A stretch of 64,000 nt of DNA from an uncultured Clostridia bacterium (GTDB taxonomy: Bacteria; Bacillota; Clostridia; Oscillospirales; Ruminococcaceae), in contig CANPYZ010000004.1 in NCBI GenBank assembly GCA_947589035.1, positions 1-64,000 of the forward strand, read 5' to 3'. The position numbers and the translations under genes are program-made. The notes below the pieces were generated by a model that did not search any database, was not told the origin of the DNA, and saw nothing but the letters and a program-made list of their open reading frames with translations. Positions 43,501 through 51,206 of this stretch are shown here, piece by piece (the first letter of the stretch is position 1; each line of letters starts with the position of its first letter).

Positions 43501-44092
43501 CCATATTCAGCATTTCTTTCAAATCTTCATCGTCCCAAACTTCAATTTTCTGAATTTCGTGGGAAGTTCTGAACCCGTCGAAGAAGTGCAGGAAAGGCAC
43601 TCTGCCTTCAATTGTGGATAAATGTGCAACAGCAGCTAAATCCATAACTTCCTGGGGATTAGAAGAGCAAAGCATTGCATAACCAGTCTGGCGACATGCG
43701 TAAACGTCAGAATGGTCACCGAAAATATTTAATGCGTGAGAAGAAACGCATCTTGCGGAAACGTGAATGACGTTCGGCAATAATTCGCCGGCGATTTTAT
43801 ACATATTCGGAATCATCAGGAGCAAGCCCTGTGAAGCAGTATATGTTGTTGTTAAAGCACCAGCGGAAAGGGAGCCGTGAACAGTACCGGCAGCACCGGC
43901 TTCAGACTGCATTTCCACAACGTTGACGGGGTCGCCGAACAGATTTTTCTTATCTTTAGCAGCCCACTGGTCAGTAACTTCAGCCATAACGGAAGAAGGG
44001 GTAATGGGATAGATAGCAGATACATCAGTAAACGGATAGGACGCCCAAGCCGCAGCGTTGTTGCCGTCCATCGTTTTCATTTTTCTTGCCAT
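40550..44092 (-). CDS. nifJ: Pyruvate:ferredoxin (flavodoxin) oxidoreductase
   Basis: 1180 aa, full-length single-chain enzyme; AAGGAGG 9-10 nt before ATG. Domains in order: pyruvate-binding pyrimidine domain (1-260), domain II (to about 420), gamma domain (to about 630), ferredoxin domain with two 4Fe-4S motifs CIQCNQCAYVCPH and CTGCGVCANVCP (about 690-765), and C-terminal thiamine diphosphate domain with CAGCGETPYAKL, GDGWAYDIGFGGLDH and NTGGQASKATPTG. Oxidises pyruvate to acetyl-CoA and CO2, reducing ferredoxin; marks an anaerobe. Confidence 0.97.
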   Translation of the reverse strand: MARKMKTMDGNNAAAWASYPFTDVSAIYPITPSSVMAEVTDQWAAKDKKNLFGDPVNVVEMQSEAGAAGTVHGSLSAGALTTTYTASQGLLLMIPNMYKIAGELLPNVIHVSARCVSSHALNIFGDHSDVYACRQTGYAMLCSSNPQEVMDLAAVAHLSTIEGRVPFLHFFDGFRTSHEIQKIEVWDDEDLKEMLNMEAAQAFRDQALNPNHPVLRGSAQNPDIFFQAREACNKYYDALPAVVEKYMDKVNKKIGTNYKLFNYYGAPDAEHVIIAMGSVMDTVEETVDYLNANGGKYGMVRVRLYRPFVAEKLIEVLPDTVKQISVLDRTKEPGSLGEPLYLDVVAALNGSKFHDVKIFAGRYGLGSKDTTPNQIIAVFKNTEKKRFTLGIVDDVTNLSLDDSFSPDTAPEGTISCKFWGLGSDGTVGANKNSIKIIGDHTDMYAQAYFSYDSKKSGGVTVSHLRFGKTPIKSTYLINKADFVACHNQSYIDKYDMTSDIKPGGTFLLNTIWDKDGLEKHLPGQVKRYIAQNNIHFYTVNGVKLGQETGMGTRINTILQSAFFKLADVIPFEDALKYMKDAAEASYSKKGQDVVEKNWKAIDAGYQGIVEVEVPESWKTAEDSPMGMGKVTCANKELEDFVNNVQIPCNAQQGDKLPVSTFVKLADGTSPSGSSAFEKRGIAVTVPVWNADTCIQCNQCAYVCPHAVLRPVTLTPEEAAEAPASMKLAAMKPAIGDLKFGMTVSVLDCTGCGVCANVCPANKKADTLVMKPLETQLDQQEAFNFGTTKDIKPEVTAKFTEATVKGSQFRQPLLEFSGACAGCGETPYAKLITQLFGDRMYIANATGCSSIWGNSAPSTPYTVNKKGYGPAWSNSLFEDNAEFGYGMFLGQDTLRKRVIAKVEALAEKAQKEEVKAAVAKFLETKDDGAANTPATEELIAVLEKCDCDTAKEILAEKDFLRKKSQWIFGGDGWAYDIGFGGLDHVIASGRDVNIMVFDTEVYSNTGGQASKATPTGAIAQFAAAGKVMKKKDLAGIAMSYGYVYVAHIAMGADQAQCLKAIREAEAYNGPSIIIAYAPCINHGIKTGMATAQAEEKKAVQAGYWHLYRYNPDLKKEGKNPFILDSKAPNTDEYKNFLMGEVRYNALARQNPARAEELFNNALENAKDRYDYLTRLANLYNN

Positions 44093-44144
44093 GGGAAAAT
44101 ATCCTCCTTAAATTAAAAATTAAAATTAAATTCATTCTTGCAAG

Positions 44145-44162
44145 TTGTTTAACGACCAACAA
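44145..44162. promoter_or_regulatory. Candidate Rex operator upstream of nifJ
   Basis: TTGTTTAACGACCAACAA has the outer half-sites TTGTT and AACAA at the exact 18-bp spacing of the Rex consensus (TTGTTAA-N4-TTAACAA in Clostridia), with mismatches inside. It lies just downstream of the transcription start predicted for nifJ, where a repressor would block. Rex senses NADH/NAD. Confidence 0.45.
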
Positions 44163-44175
44163 GTTTTACACTTCT

Positions 44176-44204
44176 ATTTTAACACAAAAAACAGAATTTG
44201 TAAA
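44176..44204 (-). promoter_or_regulatory. Promoter of nifJ
   Basis: Minus strand TTTACA (44204-44199), 17-nt spacer, TAAAAT (44181-44176). Confidence 0.6.
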
Positions 44205-44374
44205 TAGACTTTTTGTGCAAAATATCTCCTATTTTTTGAACATGTTGCACAATTTTTCAGAAAGGGGAAAATTTTTCCACGATGTCAATTGGCAAAGTAA
44301 CTATAATCATTTTGGGAACTTTGTTGAATATGCACAAAAATCTTAATTTTCTTTGTGTTTTTTGCAAATTCGTA

Positions 44375-44403
44375 TTGACTTAACTAATTTTTTGCGCTAT
44401 AAT
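44375..44403 (+). promoter_or_regulatory. Promoter of the orphan small RNA
   Basis: TTGACT (44375-44380), 17-nt spacer, TATAAT (44398-44403), facing a transcript unit without a recognisable protein gene. Confidence 0.75.
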
Positions 44404-44409
44404 AGATTT

Positions 44410-44545
44410 AGTGTTAAATACGGATTTAAGTAAACGTATGATTAACACTCGTTTTGTTGTCTCCTTTCTTTTGTTCTACACAAAAAAGACTGATTTGAGT
44501 TGATTTTCCGGCAGGGCTTTTAACACCCTGCCATTTTTTTTCAAA
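44410..44545 (+). ncRNA. Putative small RNA of about 135 nt
   Basis: Between the promoter at 44375 and the terminator at 44510 lies no convincing gene. The 5' end folds into a long hairpin: AGTGTTAA-ATACG pairs with CGTAT-GA-TTAACACT (44410-44449), 13 bp with a 2-nt bulge. The middle (44450-44505) is U-rich and single-stranded (GTTTTGTTGTCTCCTTTC), a plausible site for base-pairing with mRNA purine-rich ribosome sites. A 21-codon frame from ATG 44439 has no ribosome site. Confidence 0.6.
44510..44541 (+). terminator. Terminator of the small RNA
   Basis: GGCAGGG, 9-nt loop, CCCTGCC, then ATTTTTTTT. Confidence 0.9.
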
Positions 44546-44548
44546 AAT

Positions 44549-44578
44549 TAAAAAACCCCTGCCGGAATCCGACAGGGG
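44549..44578 (-). terminator. Terminator of the GH74 gene
   Basis: Minus strand CCCCTGTCGG, loop, CCGGCAGGGG followed by TTTTTT. Confidence 0.88.
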
Positions 44579-44586
44579 AAAAATAA

Positions 44587-47247
44587 TTATTCAGATTTGG
44601 CAATCGGGAAGTCTTCATCTTTGAAAATGCCAACAATGCGTTTCATGATAGCGAGAGAATCGGCAGGTTCAATTTTAGAATTGACATCGACATCTGCATT
44701 AGAAAAGCCTTGATTGGAAAGTTCAGATTTCCCGAGAATGTTACGATTGGCAAGAATGACATCTAAAATGTCTACAACGTCATTGCAATCCGCATCGCCC
44801 CAGGTTTTATCAGAAGTGGAATCTGTTGTTTCAGTTTCTGTTGGTTTGGGGTCAGTGGGTTTCGGTTCAGTGGGTTTTGTGTCAGGTTCTCCGCCTTCAC
44901 CGGAAATTTCACCGTAAACAATCCCGCAGCCAACAGTGGACATGTAAACTTTTCCAAATTCGTTCATGTCACCAACAAGGAAATTTCCGTTTCCTGTTCC
45001 GCCGTAAAGATGTTGTGTGTTAATCAGTGTCCATGTTTTTCCGGCATCTTGTGAACGGTAAATGCCTTCTGCATCGTCTTCAGTGATTTTCCCGTAAATG
45101 TAAAGCGTGTTCGGGTCGCCATCTTTTTCCGGTGCGCCGTAGCCAACGCATTTAGCATAGAGAACATCTAATTTTGTCATCGTATTTCCGGAATCGGTCA
45201 ATAAGTAAAGCCCATTCCAGCCGCCAGCCATAGCGACAGTATCTTTCGTGACATAGGCAAGGTCTCCGGTGTGGTCGCACATGTCGAACGGGAAAATTTG
45301 CGTTTGCGTGAACGTTTCGCCGTAATCTTTACTAATATAGAACGAATAATGCGATTCGTCAAGAGTTGGTTCAGTTTTCCCGGGAGTGGAAGCCCAATAT
45401 TCATTATAGTTAATGCCTGCACCGTAAATAATTGACGGGTCGGAAGGGTCAACTAATGTGTAAGTTGTTCTCGTTCCGTTAATTCCGGAAGAATTATTCC
45501 ACGTTGCGCCGAAATCGTCAGAATAGGAAATTGCCGAACTGCTGCTGTTTGATTGCAGAATGCGGTATTTCCCTTCAGAAACTTCCGTAATGGAAAGTTT
45601 CCCGCCGCCGCTGGCGAATTTCATTTCGTTCCAGGTTTTTCCGCCGTCGGTGCTGTAGAAACCTGTCGCATCATGTTCAGAAATTCTTGCCATGACATCA
45701 GGATTAGACGGACAGAAGGCAATAGCAGAAGTTGAACCAATATTCGGCTGATATTGCTGTGGAACGTCAGTTGCATTTTCATGAATGAAACCGTCATAGT
45801 CGCCAATTGCGGAATAGAAAGCCCCTTCCGGAACGCTTACCCCGTCTAAGGCAACGACTTCTTCCACGCCGTCGGGCTGGAAATAGAACTGTACGCCGCT
45901 TTCGTCCCAGACGTTATCGCAAGCGTAAACGCCATTACCGGAAGTCATTAAAATTCTGTTCGGGTCACGGGGGTCAAATAAAATTCCGCTGCCCCAGTGG
46001 CAAGCCTTTCCATAAATCCAATCATAACCGTTTGTGTCCATTGGGTCGGAAATAAATTCTTTATGAGAACCGTTGTCGTCGTAAATCGTTTCTCCTTGTC
46101 CTGGTGTAATATCTGTCCAGGTTTCGCCGCCGTCAGTGGAACGGAAGAAATGGTCCCCCCAGGCAATACTATCATCTGTCCATTCTGTTTCGAACCATTG
46201 GTCAGACCAGACACCGCAAGTACGGGCAACCATTTTATTCGGGTCATCGTCGGCTGTTTCAATCATGCCAATTGCATTCGCAACAGGGGAAATGTCTTTC
46301 ACGTCTCCGGTTTTGGTGTCATATTTGAATGCACCGCCCGCACCGCCGGAAAAGGCTAAGCCTGCAATGTACGTGAAGAATAAATTTCCGTTATGGTCAC
46401 TGGTAATCGAAAGCGGATAATTTTCAGTAGGTAAACTTTCAGATAAAGGCTTAAATTCATCTTTCGTCACGTCAGCAACGTGAATATTTGCCTGCCCTGT
46501 AACGGAAGTACCCACGTAAACTTTCCCACCTTCAATTAAAATGCAGCCGATTCCGTTTTGTTGGTTGTATTCTTTTTCTTCCGTGCCACGAACCATGTGT
46601 TCTGTCCACATTGGGAATTTTAAATCTACGCCAAACAAACCGAGTGCATCATAGCCTTCCACGGGATTCCAGGTTTTCCCGCCGTCAGTGGATTTAATTA
46701 ACGCAGATTTCCCAGCGGTCACATCACCGCCGGCGTAAATTGTGTCGGGGTTGTCGGGGTCAACAGCAATTGGTTCAATGCATTCTCTGCCGTCGCCGTT
46801 TCCGTGAACCTGAATAAATTCCGTCACGTCAGATTCCGTGAATGTTTTTCCGCCGTCAGTCGTTTTAAAAATAACCGTTTTCGCATCGGAAAAATAAGCG
46901 CACCCACACAGGAAATATGCCGTATTATCATCTGTCGGGTCAATGGCAATGCCTTTACAGCTTAACAAGCCCCGTTCAGCGTCGTTCAGAAAACCGAAAA
47001 TTTGTTCCCATTTCTGATTCTCGTAAGAATATTTGTACGCACCGCCAACGTCAGTACGGAGATACATGGCATCTTTTCCGGTAATAATTCCGGAAACGAA
47101 ACCGCCGCCGCCAATTCTTAGCGTGTCCCAATTATAGGAACTTTCAACGGAAGCCGTTTCAGCCGAAGCGGGGAACGGCATGACTTGCGACATTCCGCCG
47201 ATGAGGGCAAGACAAACAGCCACAGCAAGAGGTTTTTTCAAGCGCAT
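44587..47247 (-). CDS. GH74 xyloglucanase with C-terminal dockerin
   Basis: 886 aa from ATG 47247 (AAAGGAAG 8-9 nt upstream, so a start at 47265 would include the ribosome site). Signal peptide 1-29 (LKKPLAVAVCLALIGGMSQVMPFPASA). Two seven-bladed propellers typical of GH74 with Asp-box motifs (STDGGKTW, TTDGGKTF, SQDAGKTW), opening WDTLRIGGGGFVSGI and YLRTDVGGAY, where the Asp is a family catalytic residue. A Pro/Thr linker (TKPTEPKPTDPKPTETE) leads to a dockerin at about 812-878 (DADCNDVVDILD, DVDVNSKIEPAD). Cuts xyloglucan backbones; the dockerin docks it on a cellulosome-like scaffold. This dockerin differs from the two identical ones. Confidence 0.93.
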   Translation of the reverse strand: MRLKKPLAVAVCLALIGGMSQVMPFPASAETASVESSYNWDTLRIGGGGFVSGIITGKDAMYLRTDVGGAYKYSYENQKWEQIFGFLNDAERGLLSCKGIAIDPTDDNTAYFLCGCAYFSDAKTVIFKTTDGGKTFTESDVTEFIQVHGNGDGRECIEPIAVDPDNPDTIYAGGDVTAGKSALIKSTDGGKTWNPVEGYDALGLFGVDLKFPMWTEHMVRGTEEKEYNQQNGIGCILIEGGKVYVGTSVTGQANIHVADVTKDEFKPLSESLPTENYPLSITSDHNGNLFFTYIAGLAFSGGAGGAFKYDTKTGDVKDISPVANAIGMIETADDDPNKMVARTCGVWSDQWFETEWTDDSIAWGDHFFRSTDGGETWTDITPGQGETIYDDNGSHKEFISDPMDTNGYDWIYGKACHWGSGILFDPRDPNRILMTSGNGVYACDNVWDESGVQFYFQPDGVEEVVALDGVSVPEGAFYSAIGDYDGFIHENATDVPQQYQPNIGSTSAIAFCPSNPDVMARISEHDATGFYSTDGGKTWNEMKFASGGGKLSITEVSEGKYRILQSNSSSSAISYSDDFGATWNNSSGINGTRTTYTLVDPSDPSIIYGAGINYNEYWASTPGKTEPTLDESHYSFYISKDYGETFTQTQIFPFDMCDHTGDLAYVTKDTVAMAGGWNGLYLLTDSGNTMTKLDVLYAKCVGYGAPEKDGDPNTLYIYGKITEDDAEGIYRSQDAGKTWTLINTQHLYGGTGNGNFLVGDMNEFGKVYMSTVGCGIVYGEISGEGGEPDTKPTEPKPTDPKPTETETTDSTSDKTWGDADCNDVVDILDVILANRNILGKSELSNQGFSNADVDVNSKIEPADSLAIMKRIVGIFKDEDFPIAKSE

Positions 47248-47326
47248 AGAAAAACTTCCTTTCAATTAAAAATTTAAAAAATTAATAAAATTACCCTGTA
47301 CACAGGGAAAACTTTTAGCTAACAAT

Positions 47327-47355
47327 AGTATAACACAATTTTTTTTATTTGTCAA
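47327..47355 (-). promoter_or_regulatory. Promoter of the GH74 gene
   Basis: Minus strand TTGACA (47355-47350), 17-nt spacer, TATACT (47332-47327). A small hairpin CCCTG/CAGGG follows in the leader (47294-47307). Confidence 0.75.
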
Positions 47356-47405
47356 GAATTTTCCTGACGAAAAACAAAAAGCGAAAATTCCCAACCCGAA
47401 AACGA

Positions 47406-47434
47406 TTGACAACGGGAGAAATTTGTGATATAAT
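47406..47434 (+). promoter_or_regulatory. Promoter of the VanY-like gene
   Basis: TTGACA (47406-47411), 17-nt spacer, TATAAT (47429-47434). Confidence 0.75.
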
Positions 47435-47479
47435 AAAGATAAGAAAATTTTCGGCACAACGGAAGAAAGGAAGATTGCC

Positions 47480-48691
47480 ATGGCAAAGAAAAATGTTCCC
47501 CGTCGGAAAGACCACGCAAAATCGGCATTTTTTCTATGTATGCTGAGTGTAATATTGGTGTTTGCGTTCGGGTTGGTACTCGGAAAGCAAAATCCAGTTT
47601 CTACAGAACAAACTGCTTCTATTCAGGCAACAGAAAATATTCCCACGGAAAACAATTCAGAAACAGAAATTATTCCTTCAGAAAGTGAACCGCCAACAGA
47701 AACGCATTACCGGACGGCAAGCAATTTCTGGAGTGAAGACGCACATGTCTATTTGCGGGTGAATCATAGTAAATTATTAAATATTGGGTGTAAGCCAGAT
47801 GTGAATTTATCTTCTGCGTATTATACCACAAGTGATGAAAGTATAGCCTTAGTGGACGAGTTCGGCACAGTGACGGGCGTTTCCAGAGGGGAATGCATTG
47901 TTTGTTTAGTTTGCGGGGAAGAAGTATTGCAAATTCCCTTGACCGTTCGGGAAATGACGGTGCAGAATGGTTGTACTTATGTTGACGGAATTTTAATTGC
48001 GAATAAAGAAATTAGTTTACCGGAAGATTATGACCCGGGAATGCTCCCCGAAACGGAAGAAGCTTTTCACCAGTTACAGGAAGCCGCAAAAGCGGAAGGC
48101 TTGAATATTTATGAGGGGTCAGGTTACAGAAGTTATGATTATCAGGTTAATTCTTATAATAGCTTAGTGAGGGCATACGGGGAAGAATATGCGAACCGCA
48201 TTTCCGCAAAGCCTGGACATTCCGAACATCAGACCGGCTACACCGTAGACTGCAACACCATAGACCAGGCATTCATTGAAACGCCTGAAGGGCAATGGTT
48301 AGACCAGCATTGCCATGAATTTGGCTTTATTATTCGTTATCCGGCAGGGAAAGAAGATATTACCGGTTATGATTATGAATGTTGGCATATTCGGTATTTA
48401 GGCGTACAAGCTGCAACGGAAATTTACACGCAAGGCTTAACGTTAGAAGAATATTTAGATGTTGTTTCCATTAGTCAGGAAACCTCCCCGACAGAAACGC
48501 AGAACGTTTCCACCGGAGAGGCGGAGGAACCTGTAACGGAAATTGTCACCACAGAACCAGTAACAGAACCCGTTACAGAACTAATGACAGAAACAACGCC
48601 GGAAATCACAGAAACTACTTACCCTGAAACGGAAACAGAAGCCGTTCCGGCTGATGGGGAAATTATGGATGCGCCGTTAATTGCTCCGTAA
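47480..48691 (+). CDS. VanY-type D,D-carboxypeptidase, membrane-anchored
   Basis: 403 aa; GAAAGGAAG 7-8 nt before ATG. Membrane segment at about 15-35, Thr/Glu linker, a Big2-like beta domain (about 85-155, DESIALVDEFGTVTGVSRGECIV), then the LAS-family peptidase: YEGSGYRSYDYQ, zinc ligands in GHSEHQTGYTVDCN (S-x-H-x-x-G-x-x-x-D) and WHIRYLG. It ends in a Thr/Glu/Pro-rich tail of about 65 residues without cell-wall anchor motif. Trims D-Ala from peptidoglycan precursors; being VanY-like does not imply vancomycin resistance. Confidence 0.9.
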   Translation: MAKKNVPRRKDHAKSAFFLCMLSVILVFAFGLVLGKQNPVSTEQTASIQATENIPTENNSETEIIPSESEPPTETHYRTASNFWSEDAHVYLRVNHSKLLNIGCKPDVNLSSAYYTTSDESIALVDEFGTVTGVSRGECIVCLVCGEEVLQIPLTVREMTVQNGCTYVDGILIANKEISLPEDYDPGMLPETEEAFHQLQEAAKAEGLNIYEGSGYRSYDYQVNSYNSLVRAYGEEYANRISAKPGHSEHQTGYTVDCNTIDQAFIETPEGQWLDQHCHEFGFIIRYPAGKEDITGYDYECWHIRYLGVQAATEIYTQGLTLEEYLDVVSISQETSPTETQNVSTGEAEEPVTEIVTTEPVTEPVTELMTETTPEITETTYPETETEAVPADGEIMDAPLIAP

Positions 48692-49212
48692 CGTTTAGGA
48701 AAACTCCGCACTGCCGGAGTTTTCTTGTTTTTCCGGCGGGAAAAATGTTTCGGCACGGGCATCACAGGAGCATTCCCGAAGAAGAGGAATTTCACAACAT
48801 TGCCTTCAGTTACGGCATTCCAGTTCACGCCTTGTGTGCGGTAGCCTTCCGCAAGGTAACTGGTGAAAATGACATAATCTTTCTTAGTTTTCGGATTAGT
48901 CAGCAGAATAGACCCGTAAGCCGTATGACAAACAAGTAATTCCATAATTTCCGCATTTGGGAAAAAATTCCCCTGAATAAAAGAATGCGTTTCCCCGTGG
49001 CAGAGAATGCCATTCGTTCCGGCGAGGTCATTTAATTCCAAAGGATTTTCGGCGGAAATATGTACAATTGCGCCGATACGGGGAGCGGAAATTTCTGAAG
49101 AAATTTGTTTCGGCAGGTAATAAGAACCGCCATTCTTATCGGCAACAACGACAACACCGAAATCCACAGCGACAATGACAAATTCATATTCATATTCGTA
49201 AACATAATTCAT
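48619..49212 (-). CDS. Hypothetical protein, 197 aa
   Basis: AAGGAG lies 8 nt before ATG 49212, supporting the start. The N-terminus is beta-rich with a YVYEYEYEF opening and VDFGVVVVADKNGG; no family recognised. The last 25 residues overlap the end of the VanY-like gene by 73 bp on the opposite strand and read through that gene's terminator stem, so the original protein may have ended earlier. No membrane span or signal peptide. Confidence 0.65.
   Translation of the reverse strand: MNYVYEYEYEFVIVAVDFGVVVVADKNGGSYYLPKQISSEISAPRIGAIVHISAENPLELNDLAGTNGILCHGETHSFIQGNFFPNAEIMELLVCHTAYGSILLTNPKTKKDYVIFTSYLAEGYRTQGVNWNAVTEGNVVKFLFFGNAPVMPVPKHFSRRKNKKTPAVRSFPKRYGAINGASIISPSAGTASVSVSG
48699..48733 (+). 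terminator. Terminator of the VanY-like gene
   Basis: GAAAACTCCG, loop, CGGAGTTTTC, then TTGTTTTT. It lies inside the coding frame of the convergent gene. Confidence 0.8.
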
Positions 49213-49288
49213 AACAATTACTCCTTTTTAATTTAAATTTTAATTAAATTTTAATTTTAATTTAATTTGGAACATTTCCGGAAATATA

Positions 49289-49366
49289 CTTCACTTATAT
49301 AACAACGCAGAAGCGAAAAAATCAGAAAAAATTTCTGAAAAATTTGATTTTTGTAGGAATACACAA
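49289..49366. repeat. Dispersed upstream element, copy 2
   Basis: Second copy of the block at 32293-32379: identical CTTCACTTATATAACAAC, then GAAAAAAT, AAAAAATTTCTGAAAAATTT and ATACACAAA, in the same order but with shorter gaps. It lies about 70 bp before the TATAAT at 49436 upstream of a small membrane-protein gene. The gap 49213-49478 otherwise holds only AT-rich sequence. Confidence 0.7.
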
Positions 49367-49435
49367 AAATTCAAATAAAATTTGTGCAAAATATTGAATT
49401 TCTCAAAGAGTGTAGCATTTTTTTCCCAGATATGT

Positions 49436-49441
49436 TATAAT
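49436..49441 (+). promoter_or_regulatory. -10 element of the 49479 operon
   Basis: ATGTTATAAT gives a perfect TATAAT with a TG just upstream, but no good -35 box at the right distance (best TAGCAT). Possibly an activator-dependent or extended -10 promoter using the upstream element. Confidence 0.45.
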
Positions 49442-49478
49442 AAAACTAAGCATAAATTTAAGAAACGGAGGAATTTTC

Positions 49479-49619
49479 ATGAAATCATTACTGAAAGCAA
49501 TTAGCATGATTGCTTTATGTTTAGGCGTGTTCTGGTGCAGTTACCGCTTGACAGCGAGGTATTTAGACCGATTCAGAAGAAAATATATTACTATTGAAAA
49601 TGAACATATTAACGCCTAA
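49479..49619 (+). CDS. Single-span membrane microprotein, 46 aa
   Basis: ATG 49479 follows CGGAGGA by 6-7 nt; stop TAA at 49617-49619. Sequence begins MKSLLKAISMIALCLGVFWCSYRL, one membrane helix (about 5-22), followed by a basic stretch TARYLDRFRRKY and a short polar tail. It lies 18 bp upstream of the FAD-enzyme gene, likely the same operon. It may anchor or regulate the downstream membrane enzyme pair; no family recognised. Confidence 0.65.
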   Translation: MKSLLKAISMIALCLGVFWCSYRLTARYLDRFRRKYITIENEHINA

Positions 49620-49637
49620 CCGGAAAGGAAGAACGAA

Positions 49638-51206
49638 ATGCAAGAAATTGCCATTATTGGGGCAGGTCCAGCCGGATTAACTGCCGGATATGAATTGTTA
49701 CGGCAGGGAGAAGGAAATTACCATGTGACCATTTATGAAGAATCCGGAACAGTGGGGGGAATTTCCCGTACAATTTGCCATAACGGGAATCGAATGGATA
49801 TTGGCGGACACAGATTTTTTTCCAAAAGTCAGGAAGTCATGAATTGGTGGGAAAAGATGTTACCATTTCAGGGCGAACCGTCTTTCGATGACATTCAGCT
49901 TGACAGGGAAAAACATCTTGTTGCAGGCGGTGCAGACCCGGAAGAAACAGACAGAGTCATGTTAATCCGCAATAGGGTATCCAGAATTTACTATCAGCAT
50001 AAATTTTTCGACTATCCAGTTTCTTTGAAATGGGAAACGTTAAAAAATATGGGCTTTTCCAAAACCATGCAAGCCGGAATGAGTTATTTGCAGGCATGTG
50101 CAAACAAACGGGAAGAAACGTCTTTAGAAGATTTTTACATGAATCATTTCGGGAAAACGTTATATTCTATGTTTTTCGAGGGGTACACGAAAAAATTATG
50201 GGGTAGACACCCGTCACAAATTTCCGCCGACTGGGGCGCACAGCGTGTGAAAGGCTTATCTGTTCGGGCAGTATTACAGGACATGTTCCGGAAAGTTACC
50301 GGCGCAGAAATCGGAAAGAAAGAAACTTCACTCATTGAAGAATTTTACTACCCGAAATTCGGACCTGGTCAATTATGGGAATTAACGGCGGAAGAATTTC
50401 AGAAACTGGGCGGAGAAATGATTTTCCATGCGAAAGTGAACGGCATTCGCACGAAAGGCAACCGCACGGAGGGAATCATCATTCTTCAGAATGGGAAAGA
50501 AAGTTTCATTTCCGCAGATGCGGTCATTTCTTCTATGCCGGTGAAAGATTTAATTTCCGGAATGAACGACGTACCGGAACGGGAAGCAGAAATTGCTGAA
50601 CATTTACCCTACAGGGATTTTGTGACCATTGGCTTACTTGTGCCGGAATTACAATTAAAGAACGAAACGCCAATCCGCACATTAGGGAATATTGTGCCGG
50701 ATTGTTGGATTTACGTGCAGGATACGGGTGTCAGATTAGGAAGAATACAAATTTTCAATAACTGGTCGCCCTACATGGTGCAGAATCCGAATGAACAAGT
50801 CTGGATAGGGCTTGAATATTTCTGCACGGAAGGCAGCCGGTTCTGGAGACTAACGGAAGAAGAAAGCAAAAATTTTGCCATTGAGGAACTCCGGAAAATG
50901 GGCATACTTTCGCCGAAAACGGAAATTCTTGACTATCATCGGGAACGAGTAAGAAAAGCCTATCCGGCATATTTTGACAGTTATGCACACATGAATGAAT
51001 TAATTGCTTATCTGAATCAATTTGAAAATTTATATTGCATTGGCAGAAACGGACAGCACCGTTATAATAACATGGATCATTCCATGGTAACGGCATTCGA
51101 AACGGTGAAAAATATTTTAACCGGCGAGAAAGATAAAACAAATATCTGGAATGTGAACACTGAACAGGAATATGCAGAAATCAGCGAGGCAAATAATGAC
51201 ACCTGA
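49638..51206 (+). CDS. FAD-dependent oxidoreductase, UDP-galactopyranose-mutase/amine-oxidase-like
   Basis: 522 aa; GGAAAGGAAG about 8 nt before ATG. N-terminal Rossmann motif [17 protein letters not shown] with acidic strand end (YEES), NAD/FAD stabilising segment [26 protein letters not shown], and C-terminal FAD contact [18 protein letters not shown]. Clostridial members of this group are found with polyisoprenoid glycosylation or envelope-glycan genes. It overlaps the next, polytopic gene by 11 bp, so the two likely act together on a surface glycan (inference). Confidence 0.82.
   Translation: MQEIAIIGAGPAGLTAGYELLRQGEGNYHVTIYEESGTVGGISRTICHNGNRMDIGGHRFFSKSQEVMNWWEKMLPFQGEPSFDDIQLDREKHLVAGGADPEETDRVMLIRNRVSRIYYQHKFFDYPVSLKWETLKNMGFSKTMQAGMSYLQACANKREETSLEDFYMNHFGKTLYSMFFEGYTKKLWGRHPSQISADWGAQRVKGLSVRAVLQDMFRKVTGAEIGKKETSLIEEFYYPKFGPGQLWELTAEEFQKLGGEMIFHAKVNGIRTKGNRTEGIIILQNGKESFISADAVISSMPVKDLISGMNDVPEREAEIAEHLPYRDFVTIGLLVPELQLKNETPIRTLGNIVPDCWIYVQDTGVRLGRIQIFNNWSPYMVQNPNEQVWIGLEYFCTEGSRFWRLTEEESKNFAIEELRKMGILSPKTEILDYHRERVRKAYPAYFDSYAHMNELIAYLNQFENLYCIGRNGQHRYNNMDHSMVTAFETVKNILTGEKDKTNIWNVNTEQEYAEISEANNDT

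Noticed and set aside
44086..44346. 86-codon plus-strand frame in the nifJ upstream region
   Set aside because: Begins inside nifJ antisense, lacks a ribosome site and spans the nifJ promoter.
44439..44504. 21-codon frame in the small-RNA unit
   Set aside because: No ribosome site before its ATG, which is buried in the 5' hairpin.
45807..46420. Antisense frames in the GH74 gene
   Set aside because: Opposite strand of an unambiguous enzyme; no ribosome sites.
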